Shown here one piece after another: positions 17,836 through 26,013 of a DNA stretch of 64,000 bases. The stretch covers positions 124,001 through 188,000 of the forward strand of contig JAHRFD010000006.1 in assembly GCA_020882975.1 (NCBI GenBank), read 5' to 3'. The notes beneath the pieces are model-generated. The model was not told the DNA's origin. It ran no database searches and saw nothing but the letters and a program-made list of their open reading frames with translations. Each line of letters begins with the position of its first letter. Position 1 is the first letter of the stretch. This DNA is from Microcoleus sp. EPA2 (lineage in GTDB: Bacteria > Cyanobacteriota > Cyanobacteriia > Cyanobacteriales > Microcoleaceae). Position numbers and translations under genes: made by a program.

Positions 17836-17858
17836 CGCGGTGTCTCCTTGTTGTGATT

Positions 17859-18854
17859 TTAGTCTTCGCTTGCCCCCAGGGTGATGCCTCCCGGCATTTG
17901 AAAGAGTCCGGCTTGAGTAGAAGAAGCGGTAGCCGCCGCAGCATCCTGCCGTCTCTGGGCTGTGTTAATTTCGTTGAGTTCTTCAGCTTGTTGAGCATTG
18001 AGAATGTTGGCAAAACTGCGATCGATTTGAGCTTGCTGGCCCTGCATGACTAAGGCACTTTGATTTTCTGCTAATAAGGCTGCTTGCTTAGCTGCGATCG
18101 CACTTTGTTGAGATATGTTTCTCATAATGTTCTGTGTGACATCTTGACCTTCTGAATCAGCACCCAATTCCATTGAATTTTGGCTTTCGCGATTAGTTTT
18201 CTCTACGTTTTGTTGGACAATTTCTTTCATCTGAGCTTGCTTTTGTTGAGCTTCTTTACTGAGAGTGGCTTTATTGGCTTCACTAACAGCACTTTCTCTT
18301 TCTGCGAGTTCTGCGATGTTCTCTTTGAGGCTGTAAGAATCTTGCGGTCTCTTCTCTAAAGCAGCGGATAGTTTTGTCCCTTCACTTTCGGAGGTGTTGC
18401 CGTCCATTATGCTTTTAACTGCTTCTTTTAGGTCTGGAACTTTCAGTTCTCCCAGGAATGAAGAGAGGGTTGACTCTATTTCACTGCTGAATTTTTCGAC
18501 TTTATTTAACAAATTGTCCCAGATGCCTGAGATGCTGTCGGAGATGGTGGAGATGGTATCGGAAATTTCGCCTGTTATGCCGTTAATTGTGTTTTCTATA
18601 CCTCCTATTTCTTTCGGGTTACTCAAGAAGTTATTAGCTGATTGTTGGATTTGGCTTTCTATTTGTTGATTGGGAACTGTGAAGCTGGAGCGGTTGAAAG
18701 TGCTGCCCGATGGATTGTTTAAACTGGGAAGCTGTGTTGCAGTCGGATTGCTGTCATAGGTTTGAGCTTTTGCTTCAACAGAATTTAGTATTAAGCTCAG
18801 CCAAATTGCAGGAATACTGAGGGCAAGTTTGACAAGAAATTTCGGTGATTTCAT
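17859..18854 (-). CDS. Secreted coiled-coil T4SS protein (VirB5/TrbJ-like position)
   Basis: A signal peptide at about 1-31 (ILNSVEAKAQT) is followed by an almost wholly helical, glutamine- and alanine-rich protein. The middle (about 75-130) is full of isoleucine and serine. The C-terminal half (about 180-315) reads as coiled coil, with AKQAALLAENQSALVMQGQ and ILNAQQAEELNEIN. VirB5/TrbJ proteins are secreted, helical and encoded between VirB4 and VirB6, as here. The assignment rests on position, secretion and helical character, since no sequence motif is decisive. It starts 14 bp after virB4 ends. Confidence 0.5.
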   Translation of the reverse strand: MKSPKFLVKLALSIPAIWLSLILNSVEAKAQTYDSNPTATQLPSLNNPSGSTFNRSSFTVPNQQIESQIQQSANNFLSNPKEIGGIENTINGITGEISDTISTISDSISGIWDNLLNKVEKFSSEIESTLSSFLGELKVPDLKEAVKSIMDGNTSESEGTKLSAALEKRPQDSYSLKENIAELAERESAVSEANKATLSKEAQQKQAQMKEIVQQNVEKTNRESQNSMELGADSEGQDVTQNIMRNISQQSAIAAKQAALLAENQSALVMQGQQAQIDRSFANILNAQQAEELNEINTAQRRQDAAAATASSTQAGLFQMPGGITLGASED

Positions 18855-18868
18855 CGGCTTTTCTCCGT

Positions 18869-21800
18869 CTAGCTAGCAATAAGGTCTTGAGGGGATTTGT
18901 GTCCATTGATATCAGTGACTGCATTCTTGCCAATATTGGTTAATGAACGCCCTTCTTTAACGGCTTGTACATATTCAGAGGCAAATTGTTTGAGTGCTAG
19001 CAATTGCCCTTTTAACGTATTGGGATATTGAGCCATAACTCGCGCACGAGCCATCAATTCAGCTTGATTGTTAGCCACACTGGCTAATATCATTTCGCCT
19101 GGATAGTATCGGCTTTGCCAGAAACGACCTCCTTTTTCAATTAGCCAATTGGAATAAAGGTCGGCAGCTCTGGGAAGGAAAGCTTCTGTGGCATTCTGGC
19201 TAATAATTTCACCCGGATATCCCAAATTTTTGATCCAAGAAGTGGCTCCGTTTGATGTCAATCTTCCGGTAATTCGATACACCATGTTTTGCATAATCAT
19301 AGTTCCCGCACTACAATCGCAAATACTGTCGATATCTTGGGCTAGCAAGAGCACTGAAATGCCATTTTTTCTACCCACTGCACAGAGTTCGCCTACTACT
19401 TCAGCAAATCCGTCTTTCTTAAACAAAATCGAAAGTTCGTCTCCGATAAATAGGCTTTTAGGGTGAGAAAGTGCGTTACGGATGCAAGCAGCGTGGGCGT
19501 TAATGGCCATTAAATACTGGTCTTGTTCGTTGCCCAGACCGCTAAGGGCAAAAAACTTAACAGCGGGTTCGGGTGAAAATGTACTCGGTCTGCCAATTGC
19601 TTTCCCTAAAGGTGAGGCTAGTAATGCGTTGCATTGAGTGATAATTTGGTTGATGGCAATGCGGTCGAAGTCGGTAAAGTTTTGTAGGTTTAGTTGCTCT
19701 TTTGTGCAGAATTTCAGGAGGTTTGTGAGGGTTGGCATTTCTTGCCAAGCGGTCGATTTCCAGCCTTTTTCAAAAGCCGTATTGTAGCGCTCGATAATTT
19801 CTGGATCTTCCAGAAATTTTTTCAGAGTTAGCAGCAAAATGGCATCGACTCGCTGCGCTAGTTTTGGGTCGTGAACTTTGCCCATGCTGATAATAGTTAG
19901 CGCTTTTCTGATAAACTCTCTCCATTGGTCTAGTCGGCGCGATCGCTCTTCTCTGTCAAAACGCCTCAAATCGGGTATTTCGAGTAGATTTGAGCTACCA
20001 GAGGTGATGTCGTAGTACGCACCGTCGTCGCCTAACAGTTTCACTGCTGTCTCAAAGGTGCTGCCGCTTCCTGCTGAGATGTCCATACCGACTACTGGAA
20101 TATTAGCGGCTAAAGCATCGACCGCAAATCGCCATCCTACAACGCTTTTACCGCAACCGGATTCACCTGTTATAACGGCGCGGCTGGTTTGGTTGTGCAT
20201 GAGGTCAACGTACACGGGTTTGCCGCTTTTGGTGATGAATTCAACTCCTTTTGAGTCGATATCTCTAACAGCAGTTAAGGGCAAAATACCGGGGACAGTT
20301 TCGGTGTCTAAGGTGAGGCGGCGTTCGTTAATTAGCGAACTGCTGTGCAACAGCCAGCTTACAGTAATGGGCAAAGTTTCTAGCCACAGTTGCCAAGCAA
20401 TGTTGCGCTCTCTTAATACCTTGGCAGAGCCGAAGCTGTGGGAGAGCATTTGGCAAGCGTGTGTTAGTTGCTCCGGGGTTGGTCGGTAGACTAAGAAGGT
20501 GACAGCAGCGTGAATTGCTCTTGCACCTTTGTACATTTTTTTCTGGGCTTCAAAGGATTCTTCCTGTTTGACTTCTGCTCCTACATCGCGACCTTGACCT
20601 TTTTCTAAAGCGCGTTTTTTGGCAGTTTTAGATTGTTTAGCTTGCCTTGCTAAGTTGTCTTGAATAATAAAGTTGGGAGCGGCGCTAATTTCGACAACGG
20701 CTTCAGTGTCGCGGACGTAGCTGTTACTCATAATTTTCCAGAGCCATTGCAGTTGCTCTCTAGTATTGAGCCAGCCGCCGGGGCCCTCTTCCATTGTTAG
20801 CACGCCGCATTCTGCGTTTCTGCCGGGAAGCAAAATGCGTGAGCTAGCTTTTCTGTGTTCCGGGCAGCTCGAACGGCCGCTCATACCTTCAATTAAAATG
20901 GTGCAGGCGTGTTTGTGACTGTTGATGGTTTCGGTTAGTTTGTAGTCCGACGCGGTTTCTTTTAAGGTGAGAAGTTGGGGAATAGGGGGTACGGGTGCGC
21001 TGTTAAATTTTTGCCACAGCCATCCCCACAATGCTTGGGCATTCATGGGTTGAATTTCCAGTCCGATTTTGGTGTTTAGCAAGAGTTCCCACCGGATATA
21101 GCCTTGCTCGAAAGCGTCGAGCAGCAGTTGTTTGTAAAAGCGTTCAGAGTAGATGCGTTGGTTGCCTGTAAATTGTGCAGCAACGCTGTTGGCTGTGTTG
21201 ACAATTCCATTGATGAATTTACTCAGAGGGTCGTTGGATTTGGAGCCAGATTGAGCGTTGAATGTCCAAGTGCAGAAAATAGTTTGGTTCCACAGTTGTC
21301 TGGTGCCTGCTAAGTTGAGTTCTTGAATGCGTTTCTGTTCGTTACGAACGAGTACAGAAATGGGTTTGAGGTGACAGTTGTCAGCCAATTCAGTTAACTG
21401 TTGCTGGCGAACGCAATCGCTGCTGTAGCAGCCGGTGTGAAAGGTCATTTTTTCGCCTGGGGGAATGTCTTTTAGCCCCTCTTCTAAGGCGGTAGCTGCG
21501 TTGTTTACTTCCTGGCGGTACAGAATGTTGTGAAAGCCAGCCGTCTCGAATCCGAATACAATTTGGTATTGACTGCCTTCATTCAGTAAGTAACCAGAAA
21601 CTTCTCGACCATCCTTTTTAATAGTGACTAAACACAGGAGGTTTTGGTAGTTTTGGAAGGGCATAAGTCGGCTGTTACCTCCTTGTTGATTGGGAGCAAG
21701 TTTGGGTTTAAGTTTGACTCGGACTTGTGAATCGCTGATTCGGTGGCGAATCGGGTTTGGTCGGTGTTGGGGAAGGGGAGAAAGGTATAAAAGATTGCCG

Positions 21801-22072
21801 TTGTACCACTCATTCCCCGGCGGAGGTCTAAACCTGTCTACAAAAAGGTGAGGTTTGTTACCTGTCAGGAGCCACCAGCTTACAATTAGCCAGAAAGTAG
21901 TGGTGAAAAACCAAGGCATTCCTAAACTGAATAAGCCGTTGGTGAGGATGTAGGAAATTACGGTGATTAGCATCCACGGAATTAGCTGTTCCGCTGGAAT
22001 AATGCCGATGCTGGCTTGTTTGCCAAGAATTTTATTGACGGAAATAAAGTCTTTATCTGGGTCTTTAAGCAT
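18869..22072 (-). CDS. virB4: VirB4/TraC-type conjugation ATPase
   Basis: The main assembly ATPase of the type IV secretion system. Two hydrophobic helices lie at about 30-72, unlike soluble VirB4 forms. The N-terminal domain (about 80-600) contains short cysteine-bearing patches (CYSSDCV; GMSGRSSCPEH). The ATPase domain has Walker A in ITGESGCGKSVVGWRF (about 632-647) and Walker B in SLFIGDELSILF (about 870-881). A further motif, ISVLLLAQDIDSICD, corresponds to the family's Q-containing strand. At 1067 aa it is on the long side because of the N-terminal membrane and linker parts. It is the largest gene of the cluster and confirms that the plasmid encodes a conjugation-type T4SS. Confidence 0.88.
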   Translation of the reverse strand: MLKDPDKDFISVNKILGKQASIGIIPAEQLIPWMLITVISYILTNGLFSLGMPWFFTTTFWLIVSWWLLTGNKPHLFVDRFRPPPGNEWYNGNLLYLSPLPQHRPNPIRHRISDSQVRVKLKPKLAPNQQGGNSRLMPFQNYQNLLCLVTIKKDGREVSGYLLNEGSQYQIVFGFETAGFHNILYRQEVNNAATALEEGLKDIPPGEKMTFHTGCYSSDCVRQQQLTELADNCHLKPISVLVRNEQKRIQELNLAGTRQLWNQTIFCTWTFNAQSGSKSNDPLSKFINGIVNTANSVAAQFTGNQRIYSERFYKQLLLDAFEQGYIRWELLLNTKIGLEIQPMNAQALWGWLWQKFNSAPVPPIPQLLTLKETASDYKLTETINSHKHACTILIEGMSGRSSCPEHRKASSRILLPGRNAECGVLTMEEGPGGWLNTREQLQWLWKIMSNSYVRDTEAVVEISAAPNFIIQDNLARQAKQSKTAKKRALEKGQGRDVGAEVKQEESFEAQKKMYKGARAIHAAVTFLVYRPTPEQLTHACQMLSHSFGSAKVLRERNIAWQLWLETLPITVSWLLHSSSLINERRLTLDTETVPGILPLTAVRDIDSKGVEFITKSGKPVYVDLMHNQTSRAVITGESGCGKSVVGWRFAVDALAANIPVVGMDISAGSGSTFETAVKLLGDDGAYYDITSGSSNLLEIPDLRRFDREERSRRLDQWREFIRKALTIISMGKVHDPKLAQRVDAILLLTLKKFLEDPEIIERYNTAFEKGWKSTAWQEMPTLTNLLKFCTKEQLNLQNFTDFDRIAINQIITQCNALLASPLGKAIGRPSTFSPEPAVKFFALSGLGNEQDQYLMAINAHAACIRNALSHPKSLFIGDELSILFKKDGFAEVVGELCAVGRKNGISVLLLAQDIDSICDCSAGTMIMQNMVYRITGRLTSNGATSWIKNLGYPGEIISQNATEAFLPRAADLYSNWLIEKGGRFWQSRYYPGEMILASVANNQAELMARARVMAQYPNTLKGQLLALKQFASEYVQAVKEGRSLTNIGKNAVTDINGHKSPQDLIAS

Positions 22073-22180
22073 GGTAATAGGGGAGGGGGAGAGTGGGGGA
22101 GAGGGAGAGGGGGTGATTGGGAGAGGGGGTGATTGGGAGAGGGGATAATAGAAAGTGGAGTTAAGAAATTAGAGTTTGAA

Positions 22181-22372
22181 ATGAACAGAAAACCAATTCA
22201 ATCCCACCGAAATTTAGAAGTGTATCAACTTGCATTAGATGTGGCTATGCAGATTTTTGAACTCTCTAAAAAGTTTCCTGTTGAGGAACGATATTCATTG
22301 ACCGATCAAATTCGTCGGTCTTCGCGTTCTGTTCAACTGGGTGAGTATATGTTAGATGTTGAAGCCCTCTAG
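22181..22372 (+). pseudogene. Truncated four-helix-bundle protein gene
   Basis: The frame starts MNRKPIQSHRNLEVYQLALD and continues to DQIRRSSRSVQ. This is the N-terminal half of the small four-helix-bundle family related to 23S rRNA intervening-sequence proteins, normally about 115-125 aa. After SRSV the sequence departs from the family and stops within 15 residues, so the second half is lost. It lies antisense inside the T4SS cluster, flanked by purine-rich low-complexity DNA (22080-22145; 22400-22440), which suggests an insertion followed by decay. Confidence 0.7.
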
Positions 22373-22441
22373 TTTTTATCGGGTTGTTGCAAGTTTTCAA
22401 ACTTCTCCCCCTCTCCCACTCTCCCCCTCTCTCCCTCTTCC

Positions 22442-23056
22442 CTAAGCTCCACCTCCGCCACCGCCATTGCCAACGAAGAGGAAAGTTATTACATCAATGG
22501 CAATTACAATGGCAAAAGCTAAGGCGACTTGGGTGACAATTGGTCGCCAGTCATTGCCTTGTTGCGCTTGGTTGTAAGCAAAAAGAGACGCGGATGCTAC
22601 TAATAAAAGAAATGCTCCGCGAATGAGGTTAAAAATCAGTTCGATGACCTCGGCATCAATGGCTTCGCCTCCCGCTGAAGAGGCTCCTTCTGCTAGCTCT
22701 TTCATAAATTCTTCTAAGCCGGAGAGGAAGATGGCGTTGGCGGGGGAATCGAGTACGGAGCAGAGTGCAGTAGAGGTGATGATGGCAGTGGTAATGTGCC
22801 AAAAGCGAATTTTGCAGCCGATATATCGCTCTACAATTGGGATTGCTTTAGCGGTGTGCCATAAACTCAAAAACACAATGCTGGAGCAGCCTAAAGTCGC
22901 AATTAAGAGCGGGTCGTGAATGCTGAAGTAGATGAGCGAGGCTAGGCAAATGCCGAGGAATGGAAGGTCGCCCAGTTTGATTTTCTGTTGTTTTAACCAG
23001 CGTGATAATGAGTTGCGGTTTCGTTCATTTCTTGTTTGGTCTAAGTAAGTAGCCAT
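22442..23056 (-). CDS. Small polytopic T4SS protein, VirB3-like hairpin plus VirB2-like pilin part
   Basis: Two parts can be seen. Residues about 32-68 form a hydrophobic hairpin (LPFLGICLASLIYF and LLIATLGCSSIVFLSLW) with the look of VirB3. Residues about 85-113 form a leader-like helix ending in LDSPANA, a possible signal peptidase site. A 30-residue polar stretch follows, then two helices (LIRGAFLLLVASASLFAY and VALAFAIVIAIDVITFLFV) separated by a short polar turn, as in VirB2 pilins. A glycine tail ends the protein. It lies directly upstream of virB4, where virB2 and virB3 normally sit. The identification is by topology and position only. The conserved upstream element at 23149-23173 marks this as the first gene of the T4SS operon. 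Confidence 0.5.
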   Translation of the reverse strand: MATYLDQTRNERNRNSLSRWLKQQKIKLGDLPFLGICLASLIYFSIHDPLLIATLGCSSIVFLSLWHTAKAIPIVERYIGCKIRFWHITTAIITSTALCSVLDSPANAIFLSGLEEFMKELAEGASSAGGEAIDAEVIELIFNLIRGAFLLLVASASLFAYNQAQQGNDWRPIVTQVALAFAIVIAIDVITFLFVGNGGGGGGA

Positions 23057-23148
23057 GTCACTATCTCGATTAATTTAGTGCTTTAATGCTAATTTAAGTT
23101 GCATCTAATCCCTGCAAAATCGCCAAAAAAGGTGATTCTATACAGTGA

Positions 23149-23173
23149 GAGTGACCCCCTCCAAATGGAGGGT
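23149..23173 (-). promoter_or_regulatory. Conserved palindromic upstream element, copy 1 (T4SS operon)
   Basis: On the coding strand this reads CCCTCCATTTGGAGGGGG followed by TCACTCTCACTGTATAGAAT. The palindromic CCTCC/GGAGG arms and the following TCACT are shared with four other copies. It ends about 93 bp upstream of the first T4SS gene. TATAGAAT about 10 bases beyond the element is a possible -10 box, which would put the element over or just upstream of the -35 region. Confidence 0.65.
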
Positions 23174-23192
23174 ACAAGTGAAAAAAATTATT

Positions 23193-25598
23193 TCAAATTT
23201 CCATTTCCACCTCAGTTTTTCTCGCTTCCTGCTTGTTGGAGTTCTGGTTTGGAGCAAGTTGCTGTTGGGAGAGGAGATTTTCAACTACTTCTGGTGGAAT
23301 GTCGCACAGAAGTACCTCAAGATTACCTTTTTGGAGGCTAGCCTCAAAAACTATCTCGCTGTGAGAGTTAAAGCCTTTGACAGTACCCTTCGACTTGGAT
23401 TTATCGCTGAATTCGACTTCAAAGTCGAGGCGCGAGCCTTGGGAATCGGTAAAGCTGACTTCATCTTGATTGCTTCTCTTTACCATTTCAGCTAGCCGCT
23501 CTTGGTTGAGAGCTTGTTGAAAAATCTTTAAGCGGTCGAGTTCTTCTTTTTCTTCAGGTTTCAGGAAGTCGTTTGTAACTTCCCATTCTCCAGTTTTATC
23601 CTGTACTGCTGAAAACAGTTCCTCGCCTTCCTTAGTTTTTAAGCTGACAGCGGTAGAGAAGTCAAAATTTGTTACATAAAGTTTGGCTTGTCCAAAATCT
23701 ACGCCGTCTTCTAATGCAATGCCTTCCGCATTTGCTTCTTCTTCAGCTAGGCTGTAAATTTTTGCCAGTGTTGCTGCAAGTTGGGCATCCTGAGTAAGAT
23801 TTTGGGCTGTCACAGTGATTTTTTTAGCAGTAGCGCTAGCGCTGTTGCTAGCTGGGATTGTTGATTCTAATGAAATTTTTTCATCTATTTCTGTTGCGTT
23901 TTGTACGAATTGGTCGCTGAGAGATGGAGTCGAGCTGTCGGGCGGTTCTACTTTTGTATCCGCAGCTTGAACGCCTGTCTCGCTTTGAAGAGAAAGTTTG
24001 TTCTCTAAAGCTTCTATTCGCTCTTCTAGGGTATCGAGTCGCTTTTCAAGTCGGTTGAGTGCTTCATTTATTTGTACGAGTTGTTCTTCAAAACTCGCCT
24101 CTGTGTCAATTTTAATAGAAGCCGTCTTTTCAGAATTGTTGTCTGTCACACGACCGGAAATTTTATCAACTTTTCCGTGGACTTTGCTAACAGCTTTAGC
24201 TAAGAGCATAGCGGGTGTTGAGACAAATTCGGCATCCGGTTCAGGTAAGATGTTTTGTTCCGGTTCTGGCTCCGGTTCAGCTATGGGTAAAGCTTCGGAT
24301 TCGACCATTGCATCTGCAACTGAATCCGTTTCAACCAAGTTGGTAACCCGCTGGGAGAGCAAGTCAGCTCGCTGGCTTTGAGCTTTGAGCCTTTTGACAA
24401 TATCGGCAACTTGGCGCTCTTTTCCAGCTCCAAGAGCAGCTTCTATAATTTGAGAAGCTGCTTTTTTGCCAATCAGAGTAGCGAGAACCGCAACTTGAGC
24501 ACTCATGCCGCTGACAGTTGTACCTTCTACCTCACTTCCAGAAATGGCTGTTCTACCACTGACTTGTACAGCAGCATCGAGGATACTATCGATGTTCTGG
24601 TCGTTTGATTTTTTGCCTTGAGGTCGCTGTTGGCTAGTTCTGGTTTTGGAAGGTGTGACTGCTAAGGATTCAGCAACTTCTACCGCTTCATCTGTCTGAA
24701 GTTTTCTTTTGGCTTGGGATTTAGCTGATAATTCTTCTTCTTCCAAATCTTCTCGCTCAGAGTTTTGAAGGTGGCTTTTAGTTTGAGGCTTAGCTTTAGG
24801 TTGAGGTTTTTTGACTTCAAACTCATCTAACTCACTTAGCTCATCTCTCGGAGAGCGGCTTAAGGCTTTAGATTTAAGCAGTGGTTCTTCCGACTCCAAC
24901 TCCTCTACGTCATCTTTTCGGGGTCTTCTTTTGGTTTGAGAGTTGGGTGATGGCTCGTCGTCATCCGAATTTTCTATTTCATCTTTTTTCGATTTGATAT
25001 TGGCTTTAGATTTCGATCTGTGCGATGGTTCATCATCTTCTAAGTCATCTAGCAAATCGTTTTTTTTAGACTTGTTTGCCGTTTGAAATTTCGATCGACG
25101 CGAGGGTTGCTCATCCTCTAATTCATCTAGTACATCGTCTTTTTTAGACTTAGTTGCAACTTTAGATTTAGACTTGAGGGAGGGTTGCTCATCATCCAAT
25201 TCATCTAGTAAATCGTCTTTTTTAGACCTTGTTTTAGTTCGAGGCGAATCGAGTAATGCTTCAATTCCTGTTTTAGTAAATCGGTTGTCGTCTGGCTCTC
25301 CCAAGTGTTCCATCATGTATTTTCCTGTGGTAGAGCCGTACTCAGGTCGATCGCTCAAACTGAGGACGAGTCCGTTGTGCTTGACCTCCACGCTAATGCC
25401 AGGTTTGCCGTCTGCTTCTGTTAGTTCTTCAATTGCATCGGCAAAATCTTCTACGCTGGTGAGTCCATTTTCCAGGCAGTAATCTAAAGCTTTCTCGCAG
25501 CGATTTCTTAGGTAGTTGAGGATTTTCTTGCCCTCGGCTGTGTTAGGGGTGATGTAATTTCCCTGGCTTCGGCTTCGGGATGCTGTTTTTGTGGGCAT
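23193..25598 (-). CDS. Large repeat-rich acidic/basic protein, function unknown
   Basis: I do not recognise this family. The N-terminus (about 10-105) is a compact region with NTAEGKKILNYLRNRCEKAL. Residues about 115-330 are about seven degenerate ~30-residue repeats, each pairing a basic run (SKSK, TKSKKDD) with an acidic one (LDELEDEQPS). A helical segment (about 350-410) with ILDAAVQVSGRTAI and VAVLATLIGKKAASQIIEAA follows. A strong coiled coil lies near 503-540 (INEALNRLEKRLDTLEERIE). The C-terminal 180 residues look like two or three small beta domains (FDFSTAVSLKTKEGEELFSA; LDFEVEFSDKSKSKG). It has its own copy of the conserved upstream element and sits between the T4SS and the polymerase-like gene, so a role in plasmid transfer or DNA handling is plausible. 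Confidence 0.75.
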   Translation of the reverse strand: MPTKTASRSRSQGNYITPNTAEGKKILNYLRNRCEKALDYCLENGLTSVEDFADAIEELTEADGKPGISVEVKHNGLVLSLSDRPEYGSTTGKYMMEHLGEPDDNRFTKTGIEALLDSPRTKTRSKKDDLLDELDDEQPSLKSKSKVATKSKKDDVLDELEDEQPSRRSKFQTANKSKKNDLLDDLEDDEPSHRSKSKANIKSKKDEIENSDDDEPSPNSQTKRRPRKDDVEELESEEPLLKSKALSRSPRDELSELDEFEVKKPQPKAKPQTKSHLQNSEREDLEEEELSAKSQAKRKLQTDEAVEVAESLAVTPSKTRTSQQRPQGKKSNDQNIDSILDAAVQVSGRTAISGSEVEGTTVSGMSAQVAVLATLIGKKAASQIIEAALGAGKERQVADIVKRLKAQSQRADLLSQRVTNLVETDSVADAMVESEALPIAEPEPEPEQNILPEPDAEFVSTPAMLLAKAVSKVHGKVDKISGRVTDNNSEKTASIKIDTEASFEEQLVQINEALNRLEKRLDTLEERIEALENKLSLQSETGVQAADTKVEPPDSSTPSLSDQFVQNATEIDEKISLESTIPASNSASATAKKITVTAQNLTQDAQLAATLAKIYSLAEEEANAEGIALEDGVDFGQAKLYVTNFDFSTAVSLKTKEGEELFSAVQDKTGEWEVTNDFLKPEEKEELDRLKIFQQALNQERLAEMVKRSNQDEVSFTDSQGSRLDFEVEFSDKSKSKGTVKGFNSHSEIVFEASLQKGNLEVLLCDIPPEVVENLLSQQQLAPNQNSNKQEARKTEVEMEI

Positions 25599-25687
25599 AA
25601 TCTTTGTGGCGGGGTGAGTGGATATTTCCCATGAAATTCGAGCAGTGTGGCTAGTGACTTCACTCGAAAGAGCGGTTTTGGGGAATT

Positions 25688-25717
25688 AAAGTGACCCCCT
25701 CCAATCGGAGGGGGAAG
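25688..25717 (-). promoter_or_regulatory. Conserved palindromic upstream element, copy 2
   Basis: Coding-strand reading: CCCCTCCGATTGGAGGGGG then TCACTTTAAT. It lies about 95 bp upstream of the 801-residue gene, the same orientation and distance as the copy before the T4SS operon. Confidence 0.7.
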
Positions 25718-25779
25718 GTTAAGCGGGAGCAAAAGAAGTGTCATATCATGTCCGTCAAAACACCTATAAAACCACAGGC

Positions 25780-25895
25780 TTCAATGTGTGTTGTACAAAT
25801 GTCCTCAAGGGAGGTGAAAGTCGAATGTGTCTTTTCTTGCGTCATTCGACTTTCACCTTCGACAAGCAAAACACATTTAGGCAACACGCATTGAA
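25780..25895. repeat. 116-bp nested inverted repeat
   Basis: The inner arms GGTGAAAGTCGAATG (25813-25827) and CATTCGACTTTCACC (25843-25857) are exact complements around a 15-base loop. The outer arms 25780-25802 and 25873-25895 match at about 19 of 23 positions (TTCAATG-GTGTTG paired with CAACACGCATTGAA). The whole can fold into one long hairpin with an internal bulge. It lies between the polymerase-like gene and the 801-residue gene. Possible roles are a structured leader RNA, a terminator, a single-strand replication or transfer origin, or a foldback element. No T-run follows to favour a terminator. Confidence 0.75.
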
Positions 25896-26013
25896 AAGGT
25901 TTGCGCTTTTTCTATGATTTGCATGAGCAGGTATTTGTAAATTCGCCACAGCAAAGTAATAGAATTGCAATTACGGTCTAGTTAGCGGACATAATATAAC
26001 TTCCGGAATTACG

